From: Artemisia argyi
Taxonomy: Eukaryota; Streptophyta; Magnoliopsida; Asterales; Asteraceae
Direction of reading: 5' to 3'
Assembly (NCBI GenBank): GCA_030686995.1
Contig: CM060692.1
Coordinates: 128,691,607 to 128,755,606, forward strand
Length of the DNA stretch: 64,000 nucleotides
Position 1 is the first letter of the stretch, and every line of letters begins with the position of its first letter. Positions 46,541 to 57,830 of the stretch are shown here, piece by piece. The notes beneath the pieces were generated by a model, which made no database searches, was not told where the DNA came from, and saw nothing but the letters and a program-made list of their open reading frames with translations. Made by a program: the position numbers and the translations under genes.

Positions 46541-47404
46541 TGCGGGGATCGAGTGAAGCTAGTGACTCGGTGAACAAAAACATTAGCAATCACGTAGGTG
46601 ACAACCCATGTCTCTGTCTTCTCTCTTCTTTCTAATAAAGTGACGAGAAGGGGGCAACCTCTTCTACATCTTGTGTTTTGTGGTTATTGTTTGTACAAGT
46701 ATTTTCCCTGAAGCATGAAGGCTCTCGTGCTCGAGTTTTGTCCTTACTCCACTAGAGTCTCATTCTTCATTGTTCAAGACGTATGATATCCTTAATCTTA
46801 TTGAATAACATTATCTCTTGGCATAATTAATAAACAGTCTTAGATACAACGTAGGATGACCCTCACCTTTGAAACATTAAGGACATTAACTTTAGTTTGA
46901 GGGGGTATCTTTGATTTGATTTGCACCTTGCATGTGCCGTTTACTCGTGCAACTCCGTTTTTCTCAAAAAATCCAAGAAATTGAAGAAAAAAAAAATCAC
47001 CAAAAAAGTACAAAAAATTGAAAAATTGGAAATTTTTTGCAAAAATATAATAAGTTTTAACTCTTTGTTTGACTTTCCGCTAGGTAGAGTAGGAATAGAA
47101 ATTTTGACCTGACCGAGCGTGTTAAGCCCTAGCTTGTTCCCTTAACTTTTTAGGCTAAGCATCCGCGGATCTTATTACTTGAGATTTTAAATTTACGGAG
47201 AACGAGGAATGATAGTAAAGTTAATTATGTGATTAGGTGCTAAACGTGGAATAGTTGGATTTCTTTAAAGCTCATAACGGTTATTTGTAGTTCCTTGCTC
47301 CCGCAAGATTGAAAACCCAAAAATAAAATAATTAGAATTACGCGTTTTCAAAAGTTGTCTAAATTTCCGCTCACTTTACGTGTGGCATAAGCATTAAATG
47401 GGCC

Positions 47405-47725
47405 TTAGATCCTTTATTCTGAAAGGCGTTTAGGTCTTGGAACTCCCCATTTTGTTCTATGCCACATGAGGTTCATAAATAACACCATCAATATGTAATA
47501 AATGCCAAAAATAGTTGTGGTTCGACAAGCTGATCCTTGCATCCTTTGTTCTGAAAGGCGCTTAGGTCTGGGAGTTTCACCGTGAAGCTTCGTATGCTTG
47601 AGGCAAAGTAATAAATTCATAAGTACAAAAAAAAACTGCGACTCGACAAGCGGATCCTTGCATCCTTTTTTCTGAAAGGCGCTTAGGTCTGGGAGATTCA
47701 CCGTGAAGCTCCGTATGTTTGAGAT
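47405..47725 (+). repeat. Tandem repeat in the 3' region of element V
   Basis: Three imperfect units of about 115-120 bp anchored by TCTGAAAGGCG(C/T)TTAGGTCT near 47419, 47541 and 47663. The two downstream units also share ACAAGC(T/G)GATCCTTGCATCC. Confidence 0.9.
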
Positions 47726-47728
47726 ACA

Positions 47729-47730
47729 AG

Positions 47731-47779
<49 letters not shown>
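47729..47779. repeat. (TA)n microsatellite
   Basis: About 50 bases of alternating T and A directly after the tandem repeat of element V. Confidence 0.95.
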
Positions 47780-47780
<1 letters not shown>

Positions 47781-48361
47781 CCAAGTAAAAAAATGATGAA
47801 AAATGAAAATATAATAAATGTGGTGTGAACGTGTGAGCCTTTTGAGTTAAAATTTAAATGATTTTTAAATCCGCCTAAATCTATCAGACTTTAAGACTAT
47901 CAGAACAAAAATGAGAAATCATTTCTTTAACAAAGTCTAGATACAATAAGACTTGGGAGCAGTAATTTACAATTAGCATTTATGAGTAGTGTTAGCATCT
48001 AATGACATTTTTGGCTATGATTTCGTTTTTACGCTAGCTTGGGAACTTGTGAAAAATCAGGGACGATGAATTCTATCCGTATTTACACTTTTCTCTGAGC
48101 TGTGTTTCTTACTCTGTGACCCTAAACGTTATTGAAAAATGATGAAAGTCAACATCCCGTCACATAATAAATAAAAAGTACAAAAATGTTAGAGTAGGAA
48201 ATAAAAGTTGAAAAACGGGGCGTTTTCAGAAGAAAAAAAAATGATTTTGTACTCTCTTTTGAACATCTTGCTACTTCTTCAATGTCAGTAAAAAGAGTTA
48301 TGAAAATTATTTATCTCTCAAAGCGTGAATTGATCACATTGCGTGAGGATACGACAATACC

Positions 48362-48377
48362 TTAGTCTGGGGGATTT
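48362..48377 (+). other. Polypurine tract of element V
   Basis: TTAGTCTGGGGGATTT precedes the LTR start TGGTGTGTG. Confidence 0.65.
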
Positions 48378-50941
48378 TGGTGTGTGCTTATTCACACACC
48401 TTTTTCTGGTCAAATTAAGACCAAAATAATCACAAACTAACCATAAATGCCAAAGATATTGTGTTTGTGATCGTGCAGGAACGGATATTTCAGAAACAAG
48501 CAACAAAAAAGCCAAAAAGGACAAAAACGAGCACGAGTTTGGAAAACGTGTCAAAAGCCAAAGCCGTGGAAGCAAATTACCATTTTGAGCTCAGATTATC
48601 AAAACACACCTTCGGGAATCACAGAATGCCAGAAATAGTCTTGGAGCAAAAGTTTGCAGAATTGGCGGAAATGGTCCCTCAAGTTTGAAAATTAACAGAA
48701 TTAGTCCCTGAGCATTTGTTTTGGAAGAAAAGTCAACAAAGGTCCTTTGGAAATCAAAAATTGTCATAATTGGTCCTTGGGTGAAAAGTTTGAAGGATTT
48801 GCAGTTTAGACCCTCAACTTTGCAGAAATGACAAAAATGGTCCCTGGGAAATTTATTTGTGGAAAAATCAACAATGGTCCTTGGATTGTTGATACTTGGC
48901 AAATTTTACCCTTGGAATACCTTTGGTAACTTGGCAAAAACCACCCTTCAATTTTCAAAAAATTACATCTTTGGTCCTTGTGATAATTTACAACCAAACG
49001 GACCCTTGTTATTATTATTAAACAAACAAACCCAAAAATCCAATCCAAACCGAACACAAACCCAAAACCCTCAGCCCATCTCACAAAGCCCAAAACAGAC
49101 CCACCCTTAACATTAATAAACTAGGGTCAAACGGTCAAATGGTCAACCCACAGTTAAACCATCACCTCCCTTCCCTCCCAAGTTGCAAACCTGCAACTCC
49201 AACTTGCCACTCCCATCAGTCTCATCCCACCGCCCACTCCATCACCTCAAACACCGCAGATAACCACAATAAATGCACCACCCCCTGCAAGCAACAGGAC
49301 GAAGTTGCAGTTGTTCTTTTTGGCGCCAAAATACACCAAGGGCTGAGATCAAATTTAAGCCATCCAATGGCCATGAAAAGTGATGGGATTTGTTCTAAAG
49401 GCTCCAAGAAACCCTAAAAGTCACCTATAAAATAGAGAAGATGCAAGGATAAGACATAGTAGTTCATAGTGTAGTTTTTTATGTCGTATTAATGTAAACT
49501 TAGTCCTTAGTTGTTAAATTTGATTTAAAAAGCTTGTACTCAGTTCTAATAGTGTAATTTGAACCTCATTTAATCTCAATTCCAAGTTCCATCAGTTGAA
49601 TTCAAAATTTGCATTTTCATTTGAAATTTCTCTTTTTACTTTAATCATGCTATAAACCATGTTTTACTGTTTCATAAGCTCAATTTAAGTTCACTATAAG
49701 TTATTATAAGCTCGGTATTCCTTAAGGCTTGTTTTATGTACAAAATCTCAAAAATACAAAAAAAATTAAGAAAAATAATTGAAAGATAAAAAAATCAAAG
49801 AAGAAGAAGAGAAGAAAGCTGGAGCATAGTACATTTTGGATGGCCATGGTATTAGAGCCTCAGATGAGGCATTAGGACAGGTTATGGTTATTTGGTTCCT
49901 TGATTTGGCTCACACAGGATCAATTGTAAGCTTAAATTCTCATTTTTAGCTCATTACTGTAGTAGTGCTTAATTTAGCTTATTATCTGCTTATCTTAGAT
50001 TATTGGTAGTATTTATAGCTTATTATAGGTAGTTGATAGTTGTAGTTCAGTATTGTAGCTTTTTGATCAAATCTTTTTTTTCATTTATTTCAAGCTCATT
50101 GCATAACCTTAGGTAAGGTTTGTTTGTGCTTGATTTTAGTTCTAAATCAGTTATTATAGCTTATTATACAATCCTAGATAAGTGGTTTAAGTTATTTCAT
50201 CAATCTGCTTTGAAAACCTCAAAATCAGTTAGGTAAAGGTGTGTTTGGATTTGCTGATATCCTGGACTCAGGGATTGTTTTTGTTGTTGATTAGTATTGA
50301 GACATGCTATAATAGGTCACATTAGGTCATACAAGTCATAAAATCAATAGGTCATAGCTGCAAAAGTCAAAATTTCTTTAATCTCTCCATATTTGTTTAC
50401 TGTCTAGCATTTAGGTTCCATAATCTTCATTATCAATTCATATGTAGTTTTAGTTGCTTAAATCAGTCTCATTTTAGCTTATCACTACTTGTTCAGTCAT
50501 TAGGATTCAGTAGAAGTTCATATAAGTCAAACTTAAATCCATTTTCAAAAAGTCAAAATTGCAAGGTTTTTTAGAAATCCAAAATTGGTGAGATTTTTCA
50601 TGATCTTGTTTCTAATCCATTTGACCTGAAACTTTTTGGAAAATCAAGTTTAGAAGCTCAGCTTTCAAGCCCTTATTTTTGCTTATTTTTATGATTTTTC
50701 TAAACTGCTTATTTCGACCCTTGTTTTGACCTGTTTGCTTAAGACCTCCCCTTCACCAGGTTCACTAGCCTGTTTTCACAAGCTTTCATAGTACTTATTA
50801 GTGGGCCCCACCTTTAGTTTCCTGGCTTTTTGTAAAGCTTATTAGGTCAGCTTATTAGATCAGTGCTTATTTTGGGATTTGAAGCCCTTGCTCATAGCTT
50901 ATTAGTGGGCCCCACCTTTAGTTTCCATAGTACTTATTAGT
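48378..50941 (+). repeat. 3' LTR of element V (3' end apparently truncated)
   Basis: It starts TGGTGTGTGC with an 8-bp stem, 6-base loop hairpin. A GGTCCYTGG array lies at 48660-48985 and a TATA box (CTATAAAATAG) at 49425-49435. The downstream part is AT-rich; a 28-bp direct repeat (CTTATTAGTGGGCCCCACCT...) occurs near 50796 and 50902. No terminal CA or partner LTR could be matched. The end at about 50941 is where LTR-like sequence gives way to unrelated AT-rich DNA. Confidence 0.65.
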
Positions 50942-51232
50942 TGGCAACTTTTTTTTTCAAGACCAAAATGACATTTTGTGAGTAAAGTTAGTTTTTATTA
51001 AACTAGTTTGTCTTATTAAAAAAAATAACTGTAAGTTTCATTTTTTATTCACTTATATAATCAAACAAAAAAATGGGACTTTTGGTTGATTTTTTAAATA
51101 AAATATACTCGCGTAGCAAAAACATAACTTTGATCAAACAAAATGTCACTTCGATTTAAAAAAAAAAAAAGCTTTACAAACTTGTAAACATTTAGACAAC
51201 TTTTCAAGTGAGTTACACAATCTAAATATCAT
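50942..51232. other. AT-rich sequence, nothing recognised
   Basis: About 290 bases between the V LTR and a PIF/Harbinger element. Poly(A) and poly(T) runs only. Confidence 0.5.
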
Positions 51233-51566
51233 TTAGGGTGGTGGCAATGGGTGCGGTTTGGTTGCGGTATGGCATCATACCGAGCGGCAACACCGCTGCC
51301 TCATCTTCGGCATGGGTGCGGTTTGGCTGTGTTCGGCAAAGATTGCCTCAACAGCAATGAAAACAAGGAACGTTGGAGCAATAAATTTTGTAACCGTTGG
51401 AGGCCTTTTGTATTTTGTATCCGTTGCAAAAAAATAATAATAATAATAATAATAAAAATAAAATTAAAAAAAAATCCCTTTATAAATAGTAGATAAAATT
51501 AACATTTTTTATCACTTCCTTCCAACTCTCTTCCTTCCAACTCTCTACTAATAAAAAAATTAAAGC

Positions 51567-52414
51567 ATGGATCCAAGGAAATCAAAAGGGGTTTCAACCT
51601 CCAAAGGTCGTGGACGGGTCTCTCGATCACAGCCCGTTCGTCCGCAAGTTCAATCGCCCTACCATCCCCAAATGAGTCCTCAACCCTACTATCCCCAACC
51701 TCCACCGATGAATCCACAATTCCATCAACACCAACATTATACCCAACCTCCACCGATTAATCCAAGCAAATACAATATATCAATGACAAATGAGTTCGAC
51801 CCGTTCAATGACTTCTGTTAAGGTCCTTCGCGGCGTGAACCAAGTGTCGAACGAGAACTACCGCTATATGATGACGAGGAAGATGATGTTGATTTTGTTC
51901 CCAAAACACAACCAGAAACTCAAATCGGTATACTTGTTATAATTTCTTTGTTATATTATTATTTGATATACTTGTTATAATTTCTTTGTTATATTATTAT
52001 TTGATATACTTATTATAATTTTATATGCTATAATTTATTTGTTATATTATTATTTGATATACTTGTGGTAATTTATTTGTTATATTATTATTTGATATAC
52101 TAGATGATGAAGATGTTCGAGTAGTTCAAGAAACAACGATGTCCAAAGAAAGTGTTGTTGCGAGCTTCGACACCTACATGGTAAAGAAAACACAACTATT
52201 GGAGACGGTGGTGGAGAAAAAACTTGTAAAGGATGATTTGGCCGAAAAGTTGATGGCGGCACAACTCAGTAGTGTTGAAGAAAAGGCTTTTTTACGGGGG
52301 ATGAAGTTCTACAACGACCCGCTCGATCACATAGCCGATCCGGCTATGGGAGAGATCACTCTTGCCAAAACACGTGAGTACGCGGAGAAATATGGACGGC
52401 CTTGCAAATTTTAG
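51567..52414 (+). pseudogene. ORF1-like protein of the PIF/Harbinger element
   Basis: Exons 51567-51927 and 52104-52414 join to 224 codons. The start is 'MDPRKSKGVSTSKGRGR', then a Pro/Gln/Tyr-rich stretch, an acidic segment ('DDEEDDVDFVPKTQPETQ') and a C-terminus 'EKAFLRGMKFYNDPLDHIAD' ... 'YAEKYGRPCKF'. The ends resemble plant Harbinger ORF1 (Myb/SANT-like) proteins, but the SANT domain usually present between them is missing. TAA at 51819-51821 interrupts exon 1. Intact relatives bind the transposon ends and recruit the transposase; this copy probably cannot. Confidence 0.65.
51928..52103 (+). repeat. Intron made of a 48-bp tandem repeat
   Basis: GTATAC...TACTAG intron consisting of four imperfect copies of TTATAATTTNTTTGTTATAT plus TATTATTTGATATACT. 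The array fills the intron almost completely. Confidence 0.8.
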
Positions 52415-52661
52415 ATATAATTATGTTTTTTTTCTAAGTATTATGTAATTTTCTTTTAATTATTAATTAAATATTATGTTTTAATTAAATTGTTTAATAT
52501 AATTATGAACATAAAAAATAAAAAAATAAAATTACGTGGGACATGAGATCACGGTTGGCACTCAAAAAGTATGGTGAGACATTGGTGAGGTGGAATGATA
52601 TTATTAGTGGGTGGTAAGGTATGAGTGAAAAGGTATGAGATCATGACTGCTACCACTCTTA

Positions 52662-52773
52662 AAAAGCATTTTTTTTTTTAAGTATAAAGTGGTTAAAGGT
52701 GAACTCTTGTAACTAAACCTTCAATTTTCTATTTAATTAAAGGAAAACGAGGATGAACACTGCATTTATTTTT
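52662..52773. other. Short spacer
   Basis: About 110 bases between the PIF and foldback elements; nothing recognised. Confidence 0.4.
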
Positions 52774-53429
52774 GGGGAGAGATGCGATCCCCTACAAATG
52801 GGACTAAAAATACAAAGTCAACAAATGCTAGAAAGTCACTCACCATGTGGCAAGTGTCCACCACCCAATCACTCCCTTTTTTTCTTTTTAAATTCGGTTA
52901 GAGGGCATTTTGATCATTTTAACCCGTTTCTTTATTTCACCCTAAAACTTCAAACGCAAATATCTTTCAAACGACAAACTTTTACGAAAAACCGATTTCA
53001 CCATAATTTTCAAAATTTAATCCTCTTTAATTTGGTATAAATCTTGTTAAATATTTCAAACTTTTTTTTTACATATAAAGTGGGTCTTGATTTTCTTGAT
53101 TTTTTTATCATTTTCGGCCCTATTTTTTACCCTCATAAATGTCGAATCGTTAAAAACTTAAAACATGAAAGTTATAGATTTTTGTTCACTCCTTACACAG
53201 GTTTTTGAATCACTCAAATCCGATCTCATATGAGTAAGATAACACACATTAAAGATGGTGTTTAACTCATATTTGTTGCACACAATGTGTTTGATGAAAT
53301 ATCTAGCTTATATATTTTGTGTTAAAATTGAGCTAAATGTACTAATTTTTGTTTCTCAATGCATTATTAATCATTTTATTGATGTAAGACTCAAAAAATA
53401 AAGTTTTTTAATTATTATATTTTTAAAAT

Positions 53430-54030
53430 ATACATTTAGTTCATCGGTTAGGTTATTAGGTTTACCACTTAGGTTATTAGGTTCATCAGTTAGGTTACTT
53501 TGGTGCATCAGTTTTTATGGTAACATTTTTGACTAATTGGTGAACCTAAACACATAACACATGACAAATAATTATAAGTTTATCAAGTAGTCAATAACTG
53601 ATAAACAAACTGATGAATATAAAATTAATGAACCTAACTGATGAACCTATAATTATAGGTTCATCAGTTAGTCAATAACTGATAAACTAACTGATGAACC
53701 TGTAATTAATGAACCAAAAAATCAATGAACCTAACTGATGAACCTATAATTAGTCAATAACTGATGAACCTATAATTATAGGTTCATCACTTAGTCAATA
53801 ACTGATGAACCTATAATTATAGGTTCATCAGTTAGTCAATAACTGATGAACCCAAACATTTGATCAAATTTGATGAATCTGAAAAAATTGATAAACCAAA
53901 GTAACTGATGAACAAAATGTCTAACTGATGAACCTATAACCTATAACTTAACTTATGAACAAAACATAACCTAACTGATTAACCTAATAACCTAACTGAT
54001 AAACTAAATGTATATTTTAAAAATATAATG
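53430..54030. repeat. Palindromic satellite-like centre of the foldback element
   Basis: Dozens of copies of TGATGAACCTAA/TTAGGTTCATCA and relatives occur on both strands. They include the longer palindrome AACCTATAATTATAGGTT, repeated three or more times with AGTCAATAACTGATGAAC between. Confidence 0.88.
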
Positions 54031-54069
54031 ATTAAAAAACATCACTTTTTGAATGTTACATTAATAAAA

Positions 54070-54773
54070 TCATACTATATTATAAAGCATGAATGCCTAT
54101 TATTAATAGAATACTTAAAATTAAGCCTTACAACTTCTAAAGCTATAAGTACAACAACAAATGCTACTTATAGAAATTCTCCTCATATTTAATTCTAACA
54201 TACAATTAATACTAACATTAAATACAATAAATAAATCATTATGTATATTAAATACAATTAATTAAATAGTCAATAAATATAATTAATACACTTATTAAAA
54301 CACCTCTTACATAAGAAATACAAATTATCAAGCATGTTGTACAACCAACTTAAACACAATTCCTGCATTAACTGTCACTAATACAAATAATAAAGCATAT
54401 TATACAAATTTTTAAGCCCGAACGGGCAATGGGCCAAATGGGCTCGAGCCCGAACGGGCACAGGTCAAACGGGCTCGAGCCCGAACGGACACGAGCTAAA
54501 CGAAATTTTTGATATCCGTAAATTTATTGTCAAAAAGAACATAATAAACTAAAATATGTTCACATATTGTACAAAGCAAGCAAACTGCTAAACAAAAACA
54601 TAAAATAAATAATAAATAAAATAATACAAACAAAGCAGAATTTCATAAAACTTTTGCCATAAAAAACTAATCAGTAAAGCTATTGCCAAAAAAGGTACAA
54701 ATAAAATAAATAATTAATCAAAAAAATTAAATTACATGATGCGCGCAGCTGGATCGCGGGGGGACCCTGCTAG
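54070..54773 (+). mobile_element. Non-autonomous Helitron inserted in the right arm of the foldback element
   Basis: 704 bp beginning TCATACTATATTATAAAGC and ending CCCTGCTAG, inserted between A (54069) and T (54774) with no duplication, as Helitrons do. The left arm supplies the empty site: its complement reads AATAAAATGATTAATAATG where the right arm reads AATAAAA-[element]-TTATTAATAATG. A GC-rich stretch with CGCG on both sides of a short loop precedes the CTAG. There is no Rep/helicase frame. Inside are repeats of CGAGCCCGAACGGGC. Confidence 0.78.
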
Positions 54774-55355
54774 TTATTAATAATGTGTTGTGGGACAAAA
54801 ATAAGTGCATTTAACTCGATTTTAAGACAAAAAATCTAGGCTAAACATTTAATCGAACACGTTGTATGCAACAAATATGACTAAAACGCCATCTTTAACG
54901 TGCGATATCTCACTCATATCATATCGGATTTGAGTGATTGAAATTTCTGGGTAAAGAGTGAATCAAAATCTACAACTTTCGTGTTTTAAGTATATTATGA
55001 TTCGGCAATTTTTAAGGTAAAAAATATGATCAAAAATAGCAAAAACATAAAGAAAATCATGACCCAATGAATATGTCAAAAAAAATGTTTCGAAAAAATT
55101 AAAAAGATTTATACCAAATTAAAGATAATCAAATTTTAAAAATTATGGTGAAATCGGTTTTTTCTAAAAGTTTGTCGTTTAAAAGATACATATGCGTTTG
55201 AAAATTGAGGTGGAAAAGAAAAAACGGGTCAAAATACCAAATTACCCCTGGGCGGATTTTATGTATAATTCAGAGTGTGAAACACGTGTCACACTATGAA
55301 TATCCTTGTACACTTTGTAATTTTTCTCATTTTGCAAGGGATCCGTGTTCTTCCT

Positions 55356-55513
55356 AGAGAATGGAGCGGCAGTGTGTACGTACAATATATGCCGTAGCCG
55401 GGAAGTGCATGCATGTGCGTCCGTCAAGCAAATGGTCAATCCGTACAAAACTCCCTCGATTTTCCCTTCACCTTCCTTATTCACAGTTCACACCTTATTA
55501 TACTACGAGTAGT
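55356..55513. other. Spacer, nothing recognised
   Basis: About 160 bases between the foldback element and the left target duplication of the retroposon. Confidence 0.4.
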
Positions 55514-55530
55514 AAGTAGTATATATATTT

Positions 55531-56063
55531 TGTGTGTGTGAGAGAGAGGGGGGAGAGATCACTAAATATTTTCCGGCGGTCGGTCTCGGCCGACCGTCCG
55601 GATCTCATTTTTACTTTCCTATCCTTTAAATAAATAATAGTTTTGCCCACAGATCTGTCATCTCCTCTCTCCGATGCCGCTGTTGTCGCTGCTGCCACTG
55701 ATGTTTCTGCTCAGATCCGTTGGTCCGTCATCGACGGCTGCTGTTGCGTAGGGGTTTGACTTTAGATCTGTTAGGCTTTTGTTCGGCTCCTTTAAGGATG
55801 CCTAGTTTTATCTTCTTGGTATGTATTATGTACTTTATGTACTTTTGTCAAGCTACACTTTATATGGTTGTATCAGTCAAAGCTCACTCGGGTGATTCCC
55901 CCCACCCTTGAATGGTGTTGCTGTAGGCTGTCTCAACTATTTGGTGTATGTCTTGTTTGGCTTAACTTGTTATGTTTCGATGTAACTTGTTATGTTGTAT
56001 CTTCCTCCATTTGTGAGGTTTGTAATAAAATGAATCCTTTGTTCAAAAAAAAAAAAAAAAAAA
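55531..56063 (+). mobile_element. LINE-type (5'-truncated) poly(A) retroposon
   Basis: It ends TTTGTAATAAAATGAATCC followed by TTTGTTC and an A tract of about 21. It is flanked by the 17-bp direct repeat AAGTAGTATATATATTT (55514-55530 and 56064-56080), the mark of target-primed reverse transcription. The body has no complete ORF; the 3' end is like plant L1 3' untranslated regions. A processed pseudogene of an unrecognised transcript is the alternative. Confidence 0.75.
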
Positions 56064-56080
56064 AAGTAGTATATATATTT

Positions 56081-56627
56081 ATTTTATATTTTTTTGCCTC
56101 AAATTTATTGTCTATTAATAAAAATAAATAGAGAATTTTGGTTGAGTCTATTATTACCAACTTGAAAGAAACTATAATTAATTGATTAAGTGTAAAATTG
56201 TTATTCCGTAAAAAATTAAAAAAAAAATGAAAAAAAGTAATGATTATGTTTTTTAAACGGTGAGATTTTTGCAGATAGAAAATATTTTTGAACGGATGGA
56301 ATACTAGTTTTAGAAAAGAGAGGAAAAGACTTATTTGGGTAGTGTTTAGAATTACGTTTTCTAATTAATTTTCTGATTATTATGTTTTGGAAGCTCAACA
56401 ATTTAAATGTTAGTGTTTGTGAGGGAAAAAAAAAAGGTGATATTTTACATCATATACTACAGTAAATTTTAGTAAAAAGTAGGTTCTAAAGTAAGTTTAT
56501 CAAATGGTATGATCAGATTTAACTCACAATATAAATATATTAAAACGTAATTCTATGTGACCGACCTCGTTTACTTCAAGAAAAAGTGAATAATCTATCA
56601 AATATACAAAAGTAGAAAGTACATTTG
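56081..56627. other. AT-rich sequence, nothing recognised
   Basis: About 550 bases with no coding, repeat or RNA feature that I can support. Confidence 0.5.

Positions 56628-56685
<58 letters not shown>
56628..56685. repeat. (TA)n microsatellite, left of palindromic element
   Basis: About 58 bases of alternating T and A. Confidence 0.97.
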
Positions 56686-56687
<2 letters not shown>

Positions 56688-57113
56688 GGCTTTATTTTCA
56701 GAACCCTGTTAAGTGCGGGAACTGCGAGAACTCCAATTTTGCATTAGAAAACATGCATGTTCATATAAAACATGTATGTTTTCTTACATACACATATAAA
56801 ACATGTATGTTTTCTTACATACACATGCCTGCGTATTAAGGTGTATGTAAGAAAACATACATGTTTTATATGAACATGCATGTTTTCTAATGCATAATTG
56901 GAGTTCTCGCAGTTCCCGCATTTAAAAGGGTTCTAAAAATAAAACCATTTTGCATTGATCTATTGCATTTAACAGGTTTTTATATAAACATGTATTATGT
57001 GTATTAAGGTGTATGTAAGAAAACATACATCTTTATATGAACATGCATGTTTTCTAATGCAAAATAAGAGTTCTCGCAGTTTTCGCTCTTAATTAAGTTC
57101 TGAAAATAAAGAT

Positions 57114-57117
<4 letters not shown>
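56686..57117. mobile_element. Palindromic MITE-like element inside a (TA)n tract
   Basis: The left end (TTTATTTTCAGAACCC ... GGAACTGCGAGAACTC ... TTTTGCATTAGAAAACATG) recurs inverted at 56870-56945 and again at 57020-57117, giving a nested double palindrome. Both flanks are (TA)n. Microsatellite-bordered elements of this kind (such as rice Micron) are known. The superfamily here is undetermined. Confidence 0.72.

Positions 57118-57206
<89 letters not shown>
57118..57206. repeat. (TA)n microsatellite, right of palindromic element
   Basis: About 90 bases of alternating T and A. Confidence 0.97.
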
Positions 57207-57210
<4 letters not shown>

Positions 57211-57394
57211 AAAAAAAATGCTCATTTTTAATTCAAGCTTTTGGTACATGCTTTCAATTCATTGATCCATTTTGTTTTATAGAAATAACTCTAGCAAGAG
57301 CTACTACACATAGAAGTACAATCATCAATTGGATTATATATCCAATCGATCGGTGCACAGAACAAAATACAGTAATGCATACACTACAAGAAAA

Positions 57395-57830
57395 AGGCCT
57401 TTTAGTGACACCATTTTTAATGACACACAAAAAAAATGTAAGTGAAAGTATATGTTTACTTACACTTTTAAAGAAAAATGTAAGTAAAAATTTAGTTTTG
57501 CCCACACTTTTCAAAAAGTGTAAGCAAAAGTTAAACTTTTACCCACAATTTACATAAAATGTAAGCAAAAGTCTAGTTATGCCTACACTTTTAGAAAAGT
57601 GTGAGCAAAAATCTAATTTATACACACACTTTACGTAAAGTGTGAGAAAAAATGTAGTTTTACTCACACTTTTTGAAAAGTGTAAGTAATAGTTTTATTT
57701 TTACCCACACTTTTTAAAAAGTGTAAGTAATAGTTTTATTTCTACCCACACTTTTTAAAAAGTGTAAGCAAAACTTACGTTTACCCACACTTTTTAAAAA
57801 GTGTGAGCAAAAGTGTAATTTGTATTAAAA
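57395..57830 (+). repeat. Left subterminal repeats of the CACTA element
   Basis: About nine copies, spaced 40-55 bp, of the palindrome-like ACACTTTTTAAAAAGTGT followed by AAG(C/T)AAAA. Such arrays bind CACTA transposase in studied elements. Confidence 0.88.

Larger units (their letters stand above)
46541..48361 (+). other. Noncoding 3' region of element V
   Basis: It starts with the sequence shared with element Z (CGGGGATCGAGTGAAGC). It contains a tandem repeat (47405-47725), a (TA)n run (47729-47779) and otherwise AT-rich DNA without frames of note. Confidence 0.7.
42060..50941 (+). mobile_element. Element V: 3' portion of an Athila-lineage Ty3/gypsy retrotransposon
   Basis: Its gag is entered in mid-frame at the Y insertion point. 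It runs through protease, RT, RNase H, integrase, a 1.8-kb noncoding region, polypurine tract and LTR. The RT box 'VFMDDFSV', '[18 protein letters not shown]' and protease 'ALADLGTSINLMP' are Athila hallmarks. The 5' portion should lie left of the window beyond all the nested elements. Confidence 0.9.
51236..52658 (+). mobile_element. PIF/Harbinger-type DNA transposon, deletion derivative
   Basis: 1423 bp flanked by TTA (51233-51235 and 52659-52661), the target duplication usual for PIF/Harbinger. The ends are imperfect inverted repeats (GGGTGGTGGCAATGGG against the complement of ATGACTGCTACCACTC). It carries an ORF1-like gene with one intron and no transposase (HARBI1-type nuclease) gene, so it depends on another copy to move. 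Confidence 0.8.
52774..55355. mobile_element. Foldback element with long inverted arms (MULE-like candidate)
   Basis: The left arm (about 52780-53470) is the imperfect inverted copy of the right arm (about 53985-54069 plus 54774-55350). Matching landmarks are AAACGACAAACTTTTA, ACCGATTTCACCATAATTTT, AATTTGGTATAAATCTT and CACTCAAATCCGAT with their complements. The outer ends are near CGATCCCCTAC and GGGATCCGTG. No transposase frame was found. Arms this long without coding sequence suggest a Mutator-like or foldback non-autonomous element. Target duplications were not resolved, so the superfamily is open. Confidence 0.7.

Noticed and set aside
47414..47701. Minus-strand frame with repeated 'PRPKRLSE' words
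   Set aside because: The protein repeats simply mirror the tandem DNA repeat of element V.
49139..49417. Pro/His/Ser-rich open frame in the V LTR
   Set aside because: The matching position in the Z LTR is also C-rich but not open; low-complexity sequence upstream of the LTR TATA box.
57004..57249. Open frame encoding alternating Tyr-Ile
   Set aside because: It is only the translation of the (TA)n microsatellite.
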